DNA of 10,752 nt from Dehalococcoidia bacterium (GTDB lineage Bacteria > Chloroflexota > Dehalococcoidia > Dehalococcoidales > W498). The stretch is from the NCBI GenBank assembly GCA_030608125.1, contig JAUWEU010000010.1, forward strand, positions 1 through 10,752. The letters are read 5' to 3'. Made by a program: the position numbers and the translations under genes. The notes beneath the pieces are model-generated. The model worked only from the letters and a program-made list of their open reading frames with translations, ran no database searches and was not told the origin of the DNA. Below, one piece after another: positions 1 through 5,836 of this stretch. How positions within the stretch are numbered: the stretch's first letter is position 1; the number at the start of each line of letters is the position of its first letter.

Positions 1-176
1 TTCAATAACCATAATTCACCAGCCTCAGGTCTAACATAAGCATCACCTAAATTAACTCTCCCAGCTCGGATTGACTTTATCTCTGTCCCGGTAAGCACAA
101 TACCGGCTTCTACACTATCCTCTATATGATAATTGTGATAGGCTTTACGGTTGGTAACTACCGTCTTTATGACCAC
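1..176 (-). CDS. smpB: SsrA-binding protein SmpB, N-terminal part (cut by window edge)
   Basis: SmpB binds tmRNA and delivers it to stalled ribosomes in trans-translation. Reading the minus strand from 176 gives 58 codons that match the SmpB N-terminal region: an [12 protein letters not shown] segment, then [15 protein letters not shown], then [12 protein letters not shown] and G-E-L-W-L-L. The gene is open at the left edge, so roughly the last two thirds are missing. A TAA lies in frame a few codons upstream, and the only standard start after it is GTG at 176-174, which leaves seven residues before the N-R-K motif, close to the family norm. No Shine-Dalgarno sequence precedes this GTG. The gene is divergent from the hydrogenase operon and probably functionally unrelated to it. 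The family call is firm; the exact start is less so. Confidence 0.9.
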   Translation of the reverse strand, partial: MVIKTVVTNRKAYHNYHIEDSVEAGIVLTGTEIKSIRAGRVNLGDAYVRPEAGELWLL

Positions 177-189
177 GACTTTAATTTAA

Positions 190-218
190 ATTATACCATA
201 ATTGAAGATTCAGTTCAA
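190..218 (-). promoter_or_regulatory. sigma70-type promoter of smpB
   Basis: On the minus strand TTGAAC (218-213) is followed by a 17-base spacer and a perfect TATAAT (195-190). Start of transcription would be expected near 183, only about seven bases before the GTG start of smpB. This suggests a leaderless or nearly leaderless mRNA and agrees with the missing ribosome binding site. Confidence 0.7.
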
Positions 219-249
219 AAACTCAGGGGTATTGGACGAGGACACAGGA

Positions 250-278
250 TTGACAACACCAAACTAAAATGTTAAAGT
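250..278 (+). promoter_or_regulatory. candidate promoter of the hydrogenase operon
   Basis: A perfect TTGACA (250-255) is followed after 17 bases by TAAAGT (273-278), which matches four of six positions of the -10 consensus. It points toward mvhG and would give a leader of about 220 bases. It sits back to back with the smpB promoter. No other pair of boxes between here and 505 looked better. The -10 box is weak, so this is only a candidate. Confidence 0.4.
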
Positions 279-505
279 TATCAAGCATTAACGATGCCGA
301 TTGAATGTAAATCCATGTCTGCCATTCTAAAGCTTGTCTTCATCAAAGTGAAAGCTACTTGTCTCATACACTGTAACTCGTCTTAAAGCGATACTTTCCT
401 GTCTTGGCAAGAGTCAGAAAGAACAAGATTGGCACGGCTCGGCAGTTAATAACCGAGGAGACGAGAGAGTTAGTCCTAGTCGTCTAAGAAAGAAAGGAGC
501 TAGAG
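279..505 (+). other. long non-coding leader upstream of mvhG with two small hairpins
   Basis: This stretch holds no gene I can support. Two adjacent inverted repeats occur near its end: CTCGG (438-442) with CCGAG (453-457) around a 10-base A/T-rich loop, and AGACGA (459-464) with TCGTCT (480-485) around a 15-base loop. Both lie just before the mvhG ribosome binding site at 493-499. I recognise no known riboswitch family here. They could be a leader regulatory structure or chance. Confidence 0.35.
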
Positions 506-1486
506 ATGGCTAAACCAAAGGTCGCTTTTTATTGGTGTGCTTCCTGTGGTGGGTGCGAGGAGACAGTGGTTGATCTCAATGAAGACCTACTAAAGGTAGC
601 TGATGCTGTGGACATTGTCTTCTGGCCGGTGGCATTGGACTTCAAGAGGAAGGACGTTGAAGCTTTAGGTGATGGTGAGATAGCCGTCAGTTTTATAAAC
701 GGTGCCATAAGGACAGAAGAGCAAGAGGAGATGGTAAAGCTACTAAGAACAAAATCTGGTCTGGTAGTTGCCTTTGGCTCCTGTGCTCATTTAGGAGGGA
801 TACCGGGGCTTGGAAACTTCTGGACAAGGGACACCATTTTCCAAAGAGTTTACCAGGAAGTCCCTACTGTTGAGAATCCAGAAGGGACCCTCCCACAAGA
901 GAAGATAGCTGTTGATGTTGGTGAACTCACTCTACCACAATTTTATGATACGGTGAAGACTTTGGACCAAAGCATCCCAGTTGATTACTACCTTCCCGGG
1001 TGTCCGCCACCGCCTGATTTAATAATGAACGCAGTAAATGCCATTCTAAAAGGAGAGCTTCCAGAGAAAGGAGCAGTTCTTGCTCCTGATAAAGCCTTGT
1101 GTGATACCTGCCCAAGGGCGGAGAAAAAACCAGAGAAAATATCAATAGCAGAAATAAAAAGACCACATGAGGTTGAACTCGACCCTGAGAAATGTTTCCT
1201 TGAGCAAGGAATAATTTGTCTTGGTCCCGTTACTCGCTCTGGATGTGGGGAAAGATGTATTAAAGCTAATATGCCATGCCGGGGATGCTTCGGTCCTGTA
1301 GATGGGGTGGTAGACCAAGGAGCCAAGGGACTTTCAATGATTGCATCTATATTGGGTGTTGAAGGTGAAGAGAAAATGACGGAGGAAGAGGTCAAAAAAT
1401 TAGTCAATGGGCTTGAGGACCCGGCAGGAACATTCTACAGATTTAGCCTACCAGCTTCTCTTCTTAGAAGAAGGAGGATAGAATGA
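506..1486 (+). CDS. mvhG: Mvh/Vhu-type [NiFe] hydrogenase small subunit
   Basis: This is the electron-transfer subunit of a cytoplasmic group 3-type [NiFe] hydrogenase, passing electrons between the MvhA active site and MvhD. The 326-residue protein starts with the proximal-cluster motif C-A-S-C-G-G-C-E-E (C11, C14, C17), followed by G-S-C-A-H-L-G-G-I-P-G (C93) and P-G-C-P-P-P-P (C166), the usual proximal ligand regions. The C-terminal part adds C199, C202, C230, C238, C247, C251, C258 and C261, enough for two further [4Fe-4S] clusters as in three-cluster MvhG proteins and unlike the short HoxY type. No Tat signal or membrane segment is seen, so it is cytoplasmic. The ATG has a good site, AAAGGAG, six bases upstream. 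It overlaps mvhA by ATGA, implying coupled, equimolar translation. Mvh/Vhu is favoured over Frh because MvhD follows and no FrhB is seen. Confidence 0.92.
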   Translation: MAKPKVAFYWCASCGGCEETVVDLNEDLLKVADAVDIVFWPVALDFKRKDVEALGDGEIAVSFINGAIRTEEQEEMVKLLRTKSGLVVAFGSCAHLGGIPGLGNFWTRDTIFQRVYQEVPTVENPEGTLPQEKIAVDVGELTLPQFYDTVKTLDQSIPVDYYLPGCPPPPDLIMNAVNAILKGELPEKGAVLAPDKALCDTCPRAEKKPEKISIAEIKRPHEVELDPEKCFLEQGIICLGPVTRSGCGERCIKANMPCRGCFGPVDGVVDQGAKGLSMIASILGVEGEEKMTEEEVKKLVNGLEDPAGTFYRFSLPASLLRRRRIE

Positions 1487-2946
1487 GAAAGATAACAATA
1501 GACCCGATAACCAGGCTTGAAGGGCATGGAAAGATAGAGATATTCCTTAATGAGGAAGGGGAGGTTGACAGGGCTTACTTTCAAATCCCCGAGCTTCGAG
1601 GATTTGAGAAGTTCTGTGAGGGAAGGCTTGCCGAGGAGATGCCAAGAATAACCACGAGAATTTGTGGGGTATGTCCTACTGCTCACCACATGGCGTCAAC
1701 TAAAGCCCTTGATGACCTTTGGAAGGTTGAGCCAACCTCAGCGGCGAAAAAGATAAGAGAGCTGATGTACAATGCCTTTACGGCGGAAGACCATATATTC
1801 CATTTCTTCTTCCTTGGTGGTCCCGACTTTGTTGTCGGTCCGCAAGCACCTGCCGGAGAAAGGAATATCTTGGGAGTTATTGCCAAGGTGGGGTTAGAAG
1901 TGGGGGGAAAAGTCATAGAAGTCAGGAAAAGGCTGAGAGGAGTTATACAGACGATAGGGGGAAAGGTAATCCATCCCGTTTGTGGCCTACCTGGAGGAGT
2001 ATCAAAACAGATTACTGAGGATGAGAGGAAGGTATTTATAGACGCGGCTGAATACGCCGTGGAATTCTCAAAGTTTGCCCTTGTACTTTTCGACGATATA
2101 GTGCTTAAAAATAAAGAATATGTAGACCTCGTCACCGGGGATATCTATAAGCATAGGACATATTATATGGGGCTGGTGGATGAAAACAACAAGGTAAACT
2201 TCTACGATGGCGTTTTAAGAGTGGTTGACCCGAATGGCAAGGAGTTTGCCAAGTTTAAGGCTCAGGAGTATCTTGACCATATAAGGGAGCATGTTGAGCC
2301 CTGGACTTATGTGAGATTCTCCTATCTCAAGAATATAGGCTGGAAGGGGTTTGTTGATGGGGAAGAGAGTGGTGTGTTCAGGGTGGCACCCCTAGCTCGG
2401 TTAAACGCCGCTGATGGAATGGCAACACCACTGGCTCAAGAAGCCTATGAAAGAATGTATGAAGTGTTAGGTGGGAAGCCGGTTCATAATACCTTAGCCT
2501 TCCACTGGGCTCGACTCATTGAGGCGCTTTATGCCTCGGAACGGGCGGTAGAGCTTGCCCATGACCCTGAACTCACCTCCCCTGAGATAAGAAATATACC
2601 TACCGAGATTCCAAAGGAAGGTATAGGAGTCGTAGAAGCACCAAGAGGAACTCTTTTCCACCACTATAAGACCGATGAGAGAGGAATCCTCACCGAAGTC
2701 AATCTGATTGTGGCTACACAGAATAACTCAGCTGCCATGAACATGGACATTGAGAAAGCAGCTAAATCGCTTATACACAAAGGAGAGGTTCCCGACGGGA
2801 TTCTCAATATGATTGAGATGGCATTTAGAGCCTATGACCCTTGTCATGCCTGCGCTACTCATTCACTCCCAGGAAGGATGCCCCTTGAGGTTAATGTATA
2901 TGATTCTAAAGGGGACTTGGTGAGAAAATTGAAAAGGAGTGAATAA
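1483..2946 (+). CDS. mvhA: Mvh/Vhu-type [NiFe] hydrogenase large (catalytic) subunit
   Basis: This subunit carries the Ni-Fe(CN)2CO site that splits or forms H2. The N-terminus has D-P-I-T-R-L-E-G-H-G (residues 7-16). The first Ni ligand pair is in R-I-C-G-V-C-P-T-A-H-H (C61, C64). The second is in D-P-C-H-A-C-A-T-H (C454, C457). Both ligands of the second pair are ordinary Cys codons, so this is not a selenocysteine VhuU-type enzyme. About 27 residues follow H460, forming the C-terminal peptide that a maturation protease normally removes after nickel insertion; that protease is encoded at 4968-5414. The 487-residue length is normal. The start overlaps the mvhG stop, with AAGGAGG at 1471-1477. 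The NifU-like gene begins 11 bases downstream. Confidence 0.95.
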   Translation: MRKITIDPITRLEGHGKIEIFLNEEGEVDRAYFQIPELRGFEKFCEGRLAEEMPRITTRICGVCPTAHHMASTKALDDLWKVEPTSAAKKIRELMYNAFTAEDHIFHFFFLGGPDFVVGPQAPAGERNILGVIAKVGLEVGGKVIEVRKRLRGVIQTIGGKVIHPVCGLPGGVSKQITEDERKVFIDAAEYAVEFSKFALVLFDDIVLKNKEYVDLVTGDIYKHRTYYMGLVDENNKVNFYDGVLRVVDPNGKEFAKFKAQEYLDHIREHVEPWTYVRFSYLKNIGWKGFVDGEESGVFRVAPLARLNAADGMATPLAQEAYERMYEVLGGKPVHNTLAFHWARLIEALYASERAVELAHDPELTSPEIRNIPTEIPKEGIGVVEAPRGTLFHHYKTDERGILTEVNLIVATQNNSAAMNMDIEKAAKSLIHKGEVPDGILNMIEMAFRAYDPCHACATHSLPGRMPLEVNVYDSKGDLVRKLKRSE

Positions 2947-2957
2947 GGAGGTAAGCT

Positions 2958-3176
2958 ATGAGGGAGAAGGTAGAAGCAGTCTTAGCCCAAATAAGACCAG
3001 CTTTACAGGCGCACGGCGGTGATGTTGAGCTAGTAGATGTGAACGAGGGCGTGGTGAAGCTGAGTCTGAGAGGAGCCTGTTTCGGCTGCCCCATGGCGAC
3101 TATAACCTTGCACCAGGGGATTGAGCGAATGCTCAAGGAGCAGATACCTGAGGTTAAAGAAGTGATTGCCGTCTAA
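2958..3176 (+). CDS. NifU C-terminal-type (Nfu) Fe-S scaffold/carrier protein
   Basis: This 72-residue protein is essentially a stand-alone NifU C-terminal domain. Such proteins hold a [4Fe-4S] cluster between two subunits and hand it to target proteins. It shows the family core R-P-x-L-x-x-H-G-G-D-V-E-L (residues 13-25), then L-R-G-A-C-F-G-C-P-M-A with the ligand pair C41 and C44. It has no N-terminal IscU-like domain and no A-type domain. AAGGAGG (2945-2951) lies at good spacing before the ATG. Its position between mvhA and sufC suggests service to the many clusters of this hydrogenase complex, although a general housekeeping role cannot be excluded. Confidence 0.9.
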   Translation: MREKVEAVLAQIRPALQAHGGDVELVDVNEGVVKLSLRGACFGCPMATITLHQGIERMLKEQIPEVKEVIAV

Positions 3177-3283
3177 TGGTGGCTCCTAATGGGGATGATA
3201 CCCATATATGAGTATCTCTGTTCAAGTGGCAAACTCAAATTTGAACCGCTCAGAACGAGGATAAAAGCTAAAGCGGTGCCAAT
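3177..3283 (+). promoter_or_regulatory. structured gap before sufC, with hairpin over its start region
   Basis: This 107-base gap is the largest inside the upstream part of the operon. ACCGCT (3245-3250) is complementary to AGCGGT (3272-3277), and the second arm covers the only Shine-Dalgarno-like bases before the sufC ATG at 3284. GTTCAA and TTGAAC form another possible pair in the same stretch, and ATGGG/CCCAT (3189-3193/3201-3205) a third short one. No convincing internal promoter was found. A translational or internal start control for the suf genes is possible but unproven. Confidence 0.35.
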
Positions 3284-3991
3284 ATGTTACAAATAAAGAA
3301 TCTGAAATTGATATTGGATGGTAAACCCATAATCGATGATTTGAACTTGCACGTAGAAAAAGGGGAAATTCATGCTGTATTGGGAGTAAATGGAACAGGG
3401 AAAACAACCCTGGCTTACCTGATAATGGGAGTTGATTACTTGCCTGATGATGGAAAAATAATATTTGAAGGCGAGGACATTACCAGGTATCCAATTTCTC
3501 AACGGGCAAAAATGGGAATAACCCTTGCCTGGCAAGAACCAGCCAGATTTGAAGGACTGACCATAAGAGAATACCTGGAGTTAGCCAATGAACTGAAAAC
3601 AGGAGAGATTGAGGACTGTCTCTGGACAGTTGGGCTTCCACCTTCACAATTTTTGAACCGAGCCGTTGATAACAGTTTAAGCGGGGGTGAGAGAAGAAGG
3701 GTAGAGCTTGCCTCTGTGTTAGCTATGAAACCAAAATTTGCCATTTTAGACGAGGTTGACTCCGGAATAGATGTGATTTCATTGCCCCATATCATAAATG
3801 GTATAGCTAAAATGAAAAGTGTTGGCTCCTCTGTTCTTTTAGTCACCCATAATGAAGATGCCGTAGCAATAGCAGATAGGGCATCTGTGCTGTGTGCCGG
3901 GAAGATATTTAAGACGGGTTCTCCCAAGGAAATGTGTCAATGGTTTAGGCAGAATTGCCAAGTATGTGAGCACATCAATGTCCCAGAATAA
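3284..3991 (+). CDS. sufC: SufC-type Fe-S assembly ATPase
   Basis: SufC is the soluble ABC-type ATPase that drives Fe-S assembly on a SufB/SufD scaffold. All ATPase motifs are intact: Walker A G-V-N-G-T-G-K-T (34-41), Q-loop Q84, signature S-L-S-G-G-E-R-R (131-138), Walker B with I-L-D-E (154-157) continuing into V-D-S-G-I-D, the hallmark that separates SufC from transporter ATPases, and the H-loop H189. No membrane partner lies nearby, and a SufB/D protein follows after 14 bases, which supports the call. The 235 residues fit the short SufC type. The C-terminal tail carries C218, C225 and C228, including a C-x-x-C, not a standard feature of E. coli SufC. The start has only a weak ribosome binding site (see the hairpin entry). 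Confidence 0.92.
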   Translation: MLQIKNLKLILDGKPIIDDLNLHVEKGEIHAVLGVNGTGKTTLAYLIMGVDYLPDDGKIIFEGEDITRYPISQRAKMGITLAWQEPARFEGLTIREYLELANELKTGEIEDCLWTVGLPPSQFLNRAVDNSLSGGERRRVELASVLAMKPKFAILDEVDSGIDVISLPHIINGIAKMKSVGSSVLLVTHNEDAVAIADRASVLCAGKIFKTGSPKEMCQWFRQNCQVCEHINVPE

Positions 3992-4005
3992 AGGCGGTTT
4001 AAAAG

Positions 4006-4956
4006 ATGATTACTATCAAAGAGGAATACCCAGAGATTATTGCCGCCTACGGAAAAGCTGGTGGCAATAAGGAAGCCCTCACCAGCAAAGAGGTAGCTAG
4101 CCTTGTTGTTCATGAAAACCAGGTTTTAAGTGCTAATCAGGTAGAAGGAATACGCCTGAAATCGGAGCAGAAGGAACAAGGGGTTGCTGTTGAGCTGACA
4201 GTAGACGAAGGAAAGAAAATCAAATATCCTGTTCATTTATGCTTCGGCATCCTGCCCAAGGAGGGTGTGCAAGAGATTGATTTAACAGTGAATGTTCAAG
4301 ATTATGGTGAGGTGAGTATAATTGCCCATTGTATTTTCCCCAATGCGGTTAACATAATTCATAAGATGGATGCCAACATAAAAATAGGAAATAATGCTAA
4401 GTTCTACTACAATGAAACTCACTACCACGGAGACTTTGGCGGTATCACGGTCATCCCAAAGGCAAAGATTGAGGTTGGAGAGAAAAGTGTGTATCAAAAT
4501 ACTTTTAGCTTGATTGAAGGACGGGTGGGCAAGCTGGACATTAATTATGAGGTTACCTGTGCCGCTCGGAGTGTAGTTGAGATAGTAGCCAAGGTCTATG
4601 GCAAAGAAGACGATGTCATAAAGATATTTGACCGGATAAACTTGAACGGTGAGGGTGCCAGGAGCCTGATAAAGACCAGAGTGGTGCCAACAGATAGAAG
4701 TTGGTCAGAGGTTATAGGTGAAACCTACGCCAATGCTCCCTATGCCAGAGGACATATGGACTGTATGGAGGTAGTTATTGGGGAACAGGCAATAGCCAGG
4801 GCGATACCACTTCTTATGGCAACTAATGACAAGGCAAAGGTAACTCATGAGGCAGCTATAGGCAGTATAGATAAAAAGCAAATGCAGACATTGATGGCGA
4901 GAGGGCTGGATGAGGACGAGGCGGTGGATGTTATTGTAAAAGGGATTCTAAGGTAA
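4006..4956 (+). CDS. sufB: minimal single-gene SufB/SufD scaffold protein
   Basis: This 316-residue protein belongs to the SufBD family, whose beta-helix core forms the Fe-S assembly platform with SufC. It is much shorter than E. coli SufB (about 495 residues) and resembles the short SufB-like proteins of archaea and anaerobes. The beta-helix spans roughly residues 75-270. The C-terminal end is diagnostic: V-T-H-E-A-A-I-G-S-I-D (279-289), then L-M-A-R-G-L-D-E-D-E-A (297-307) and the final I-V-K-G-I-L-R. In the usual SufB I-G-x-x-C-G-A-H-T segment this protein has I-G-E-Q-A (258-262), so the Cys is replaced by Ala, while H281 and E282 are kept. There is only one SufB/D gene here, so the scaffold is probably a homodimer. 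The preceding AGGCGG (3992-3997) is an acceptable ribosome binding site. No SufS, SufU or SufE is present. Confidence 0.88.
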   Translation: MITIKEEYPEIIAAYGKAGGNKEALTSKEVASLVVHENQVLSANQVEGIRLKSEQKEQGVAVELTVDEGKKIKYPVHLCFGILPKEGVQEIDLTVNVQDYGEVSIIAHCIFPNAVNIIHKMDANIKIGNNAKFYYNETHYHGDFGGITVIPKAKIEVGEKSVYQNTFSLIEGRVGKLDINYEVTCAARSVVEIVAKVYGKEDDVIKIFDRINLNGEGARSLIKTRVVPTDRSWSEVIGETYANAPYARGHMDCMEVVIGEQAIARAIPLLMATNDKAKVTHEAAIGSIDKKQMQTLMARGLDEDEAVDVIVKGILR

Positions 4957-4967
4957 AATAAGGAAAA

Positions 4968-5414
4968 GTGAAAACACTCATTTTAGGCTTTGGCAATCCA
5001 ATTCTTACCGATGATGGAGTTGGAATCAGAATTGCTCAAAAAATTAAAGAGGAAAACCCCTATTTAGAAGTGCTAGAGACAAGTGAAGCCGGAATTGCAC
5101 TCATTGACCATGTAGCCGGCTATGACAAGCTCATTATCATTGATTCTATAAAGACTGAGGGGGAACCGGGAGAGCTCTATAAACTTGAGCTAGAAGATTT
5201 GAAGCCCACTGCGCATTTCTCCTCATCTCATGGCATAGATATAGCCACTGCCTTTAAGCTTGGAGAAAGTCTAGGCTATAAGATGCCAAAACATATTAGC
5301 CTATATGCTGTAGAGATAAGGGATAATACAACCTTTGGTGAAGAGTGCACTGAAGAGGTAGAGAAAAGGATACCGTTCATTACCAAGCAAATAATAGGGG
5401 AGGAAAGACTATGA
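4968..5414 (+). CDS. [NiFe] hydrogenase maturation endopeptidase (HybD/HycI family)
   Basis: This enzyme removes the C-terminal peptide of the hydrogenase large subunit after nickel is inserted, which lets the active site close. The 148-residue protein has the family start I-L-G-F-G-N-P-I-L-T-D-D-G-V-G (residues 5-19) with the metal-sensing acid at D16, a second acid at D59 in I-I-I-D-S, and the conserved histidine H88 in S-S-S-H-G-I-D. These are the three nickel-recognition positions of the family. Its substrate is most likely MvhA, whose trimmed tail begins after H460. The start is GTG with a short-spaced AGGA just upstream; no better start exists because residue 1 already leads directly into the conserved strand. 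It overlaps mvhD by ATGA. Confidence 0.93.
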   Translation: MKTLILGFGNPILTDDGVGIRIAQKIKEENPYLEVLETSEAGIALIDHVAGYDKLIIIDSIKTEGEPGELYKLELEDLKPTAHFSSSHGIDIATAFKLGESLGYKMPKHISLYAVEIRDNTTFGEECTEEVEKRIPFITKQIIGEERL

Positions 5415-5836
5415 ATGATTTTGCCCCTAAAATAGTAGTTTTCTGCTGTAACTGGTGTTCATATGCCGGAGCCGACCTTGCCGGCACTTCAAGATTAAAG
5501 ATTAAACCCTATTTCAGGGTAATTAGAACTATGTGTTCAGGGAGGATAGAGCCAACCTTTGTTTTTTATGCCTTTGCTCGAGGGGCTGACGGGGTGATGA
5601 TAGCTGGATGTCACCCGGGAGATTGCCACTATAACAGCGGTAACTATAAGGTAAAGCGAAGGATAATGCTGCTTAAAAATATGCTGCCACAGCTTGGAAT
5701 AGAATCCGAGAGATTAAGGCTAGAATGGATTTCAGCATCTGAGGCACCAAAATTCCGCAGCGCAGTGAACGGCTTTATTGATGAAATCACAAAGCTCGGT
5801 CCCCTTACACCAAATAGCAAAGGAAGCTCAAATTGA
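5411..5836 (+). CDS. mvhD: MvhD-type hydrogenase iron-sulfur subunit
   Basis: MvhD carries a [2Fe-2S] cluster and passes electrons from the MvhAG hydrogenase to a partner, HdrA in methanogens. This 141-residue protein is a full canonical member: F-C-C-N-W-C-S-Y-A-G-A-D (11-22, with C12, C13 and C16), M-C-S-G-R (C42) and A-G-C-H-P-G-D-C-H-Y (C67, C72), and near the end L-E-W-I-S-A-S-E. GGGGAGGAAAG lies just ahead of the ATG, which overlaps the protease stop. The stop overlaps the TTG start of the next gene. No HdrA, HdrB or HdrC gene is seen in the window, so its partner here is probably the following twin ferredoxin/MvhD protein or an HdrA encoded elsewhere. Confidence 0.95.
   Translation: MNDFAPKIVVFCCNWCSYAGADLAGTSRLKIKPYFRVIRTMCSGRIEPTFVFYAFARGADGVMIAGCHPGDCHYNSGNYKVKRRIMLLKNMLPQLGIESERLRLEWISASEAPKFRSAVNGFIDEITKLGPLTPNSKGSSN

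Noticed and set aside
294..386. Small ORF of 30 codons in the mvhG leader
   Set aside because: It has no ribosome binding site, no recognisable motif and no coding character; likely chance.
429..444. sigma54-like promoter starting TTGGCACG
   Set aside because: The GG and the following GC are nine, not ten, bases apart and the TTGC part of the -12 element is missing.
988..1407. Minus-strand open frame inside mvhG, and similar ones inside mvhA, sufC, hypF and others
   Set aside because: They lie opposite strongly conserved genes, have low-complexity translations and no family motifs.
3177..3283. Internal sigma70 promoter before sufC
   Set aside because: TTGAAC at 3242-3247 has only 12-14 bases before any A/T-rich -10 candidate, and other pairs had wrong spacing.
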